Shown here piece by piece: positions 31,864-32,088 of a DNA stretch of 32,088 bases. The position numbers and the translations under genes were made by a program. The notes beneath the pieces were generated by a model. That model did not search any database, was not told the origin of the DNA, and saw nothing but the letters and a program-made list of their open reading frames with translations. Within the stretch, counting starts at the first letter, position 1; every line of letters begins with the position of its first letter. The stretch is from Gammaproteobacteria bacterium. GTDB lineage: Bacteria > Pseudomonadota > Gammaproteobacteria > JACCXJ01. The stretch is taken from NCBI GenBank assembly GCA_013697045.1, contig JACCXJ010000081.1, positions 1 to 32,088 of the forward strand, in the 5' to 3' direction.

Positions 31864-32002
31864 GTTTGTGAAAAAACCGTCGCGAGCGAAGGGAGGTCGC
31901 GTTCCGCCGGAGCGCAGGAACCGGAGTGTATATTGAAATACATGAGGATTCCGAGCACCGCCGGAACGCGAGATCCCGAGCGTAGTAGGTTTTTTCACAA
32001 AC
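31864..32002. repeat. 139-bp imperfect palindromic element (ERIC/MITE-like)
   Basis: The ends are a perfect 15-bp inverted repeat, GTTTGTGAAAAAACC at 31864-31878 and its complement at 31988-32002. The arms keep pairing inward: TCGCGTTCCGCCGG near 31897 against CCGCCGGAACGCGA near 31960, and TGTAT/ATACA around a centre at about 31934. Nearly the whole element would fold as one long hairpin. It fills the gap between convergent cnoX and rpsL, 2 bases from the rpsL stop, and may serve both as terminator. No clear target-site duplication is visible. Confidence 0.75.
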
Positions 32003-32004
32003 GT

Positions 32005-32088
32005 TTAAGACTTCGGGCGCTTGGCGCCGTACTTCGATCGCCCTTGCCGGCGAGCCGCGACACCCGACGTATCCAAGATGCCTCGTAC
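32005..32088 (-). CDS. rpsL: Small ribosomal subunit protein uS12, C-terminal end (partial)
   Basis: The last 27 codons of rpsL enter from the right edge on the minus strand: VRGILDTSGVAARRQGRSKY then GAKRPKS and TAA. This matches the well-conserved end of S12 (VRG.LD..GV..R...RSKYGAKRPK). S12 sits in the decoding centre of the 30S subunit. The gene is usually first in the str operon; its convergent end faces cnoX. Confidence 0.93.
   Translation of the reverse strand, partial: VRGILDTSGVAARRQGRSKYGAKRPKS

Overview
The window is GC-rich chromosomal DNA of a proteobacterium, most likely a gammaproteobacterium. The dapF-DUF484-xerC operon (a gammaproteobacterial arrangement), the split class II ribonucleotide reductase nrdJa/nrdJb (as in Pseudomonas), lipB-lipA behind a DUF493 gene, and an oscA-sbp-cysTWA sulfate cluster all point that way. 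No genus can be named from the sequence alone. No rRNA, tRNA, CRISPR array or intact insertion sequence was seen.

Layout. 1-1.2 kb: the 5' end of an unknown gene, a decayed NrtA/CmpA-like fragment, and a vapBC toxin-antitoxin pair. 1.2-4.5 kb: nrdJa-nrdJb behind a promoter overlapped by two NrdR-box-like sites. 4.5-8.3 kb: a META-domain protein, then on the minus strand rlpA, otsB and a GH15 glycosidase. 8.3-11.3 kb: a poorly conserved stretch with a frameshifted DUF2383 gene, the tail of an NtrC-type regulator, an EF-hand protein, a small lipoprotein and a frameshifted small gene. 11.3-14.8 kb: DUF493, lipB and lipA (lipoate synthesis), and xseA on the minus strand.

14.9-22.85 kb is a sulfate acquisition cluster on the plus strand: oscA, an OprP/O-type porin, sbp, a 54-residue membrane protein, a TOBE/Mop protein, a catalytically degenerate EAL protein, a 37-residue membrane peptide, cysT, cysW and cysA. 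The pathway reads outer-membrane entry, periplasmic capture, ABC import, with two likely sensory or regulatory proteins in the middle. Behind cysA lies the 3' half of a second, different cysA, which suggests that an older transporter was displaced.

23.5-28.1 kb looks like a small defence or stress island: a PIN toxin with its partner, an orphan RelB-type antitoxin whose toxin is cut off by a stop codon, and a large DUF4062-STAND-TPR (NLR-like) protein whose first 50 or so residues lie in another frame. A 79-bp copy of part of xerC sits at one side of this island, and xerC itself at the other. 28.3-32.1 kb is core genome: xerC, DUF484 and dapF on the minus strand, the thioredoxin-TPR chaperone cnoX on the plus strand, then a 139-bp palindromic element next to the end of rpsL.

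A recurring feature is single-base frameshifts in otherwise recognisable genes (DUF2383, NtrC tail, a small unknown gene, porin C-terminus, DUF4062 N-terminus). Some are real decay. Others, above all the porin and DUF4062 cases, could be sequencing errors.
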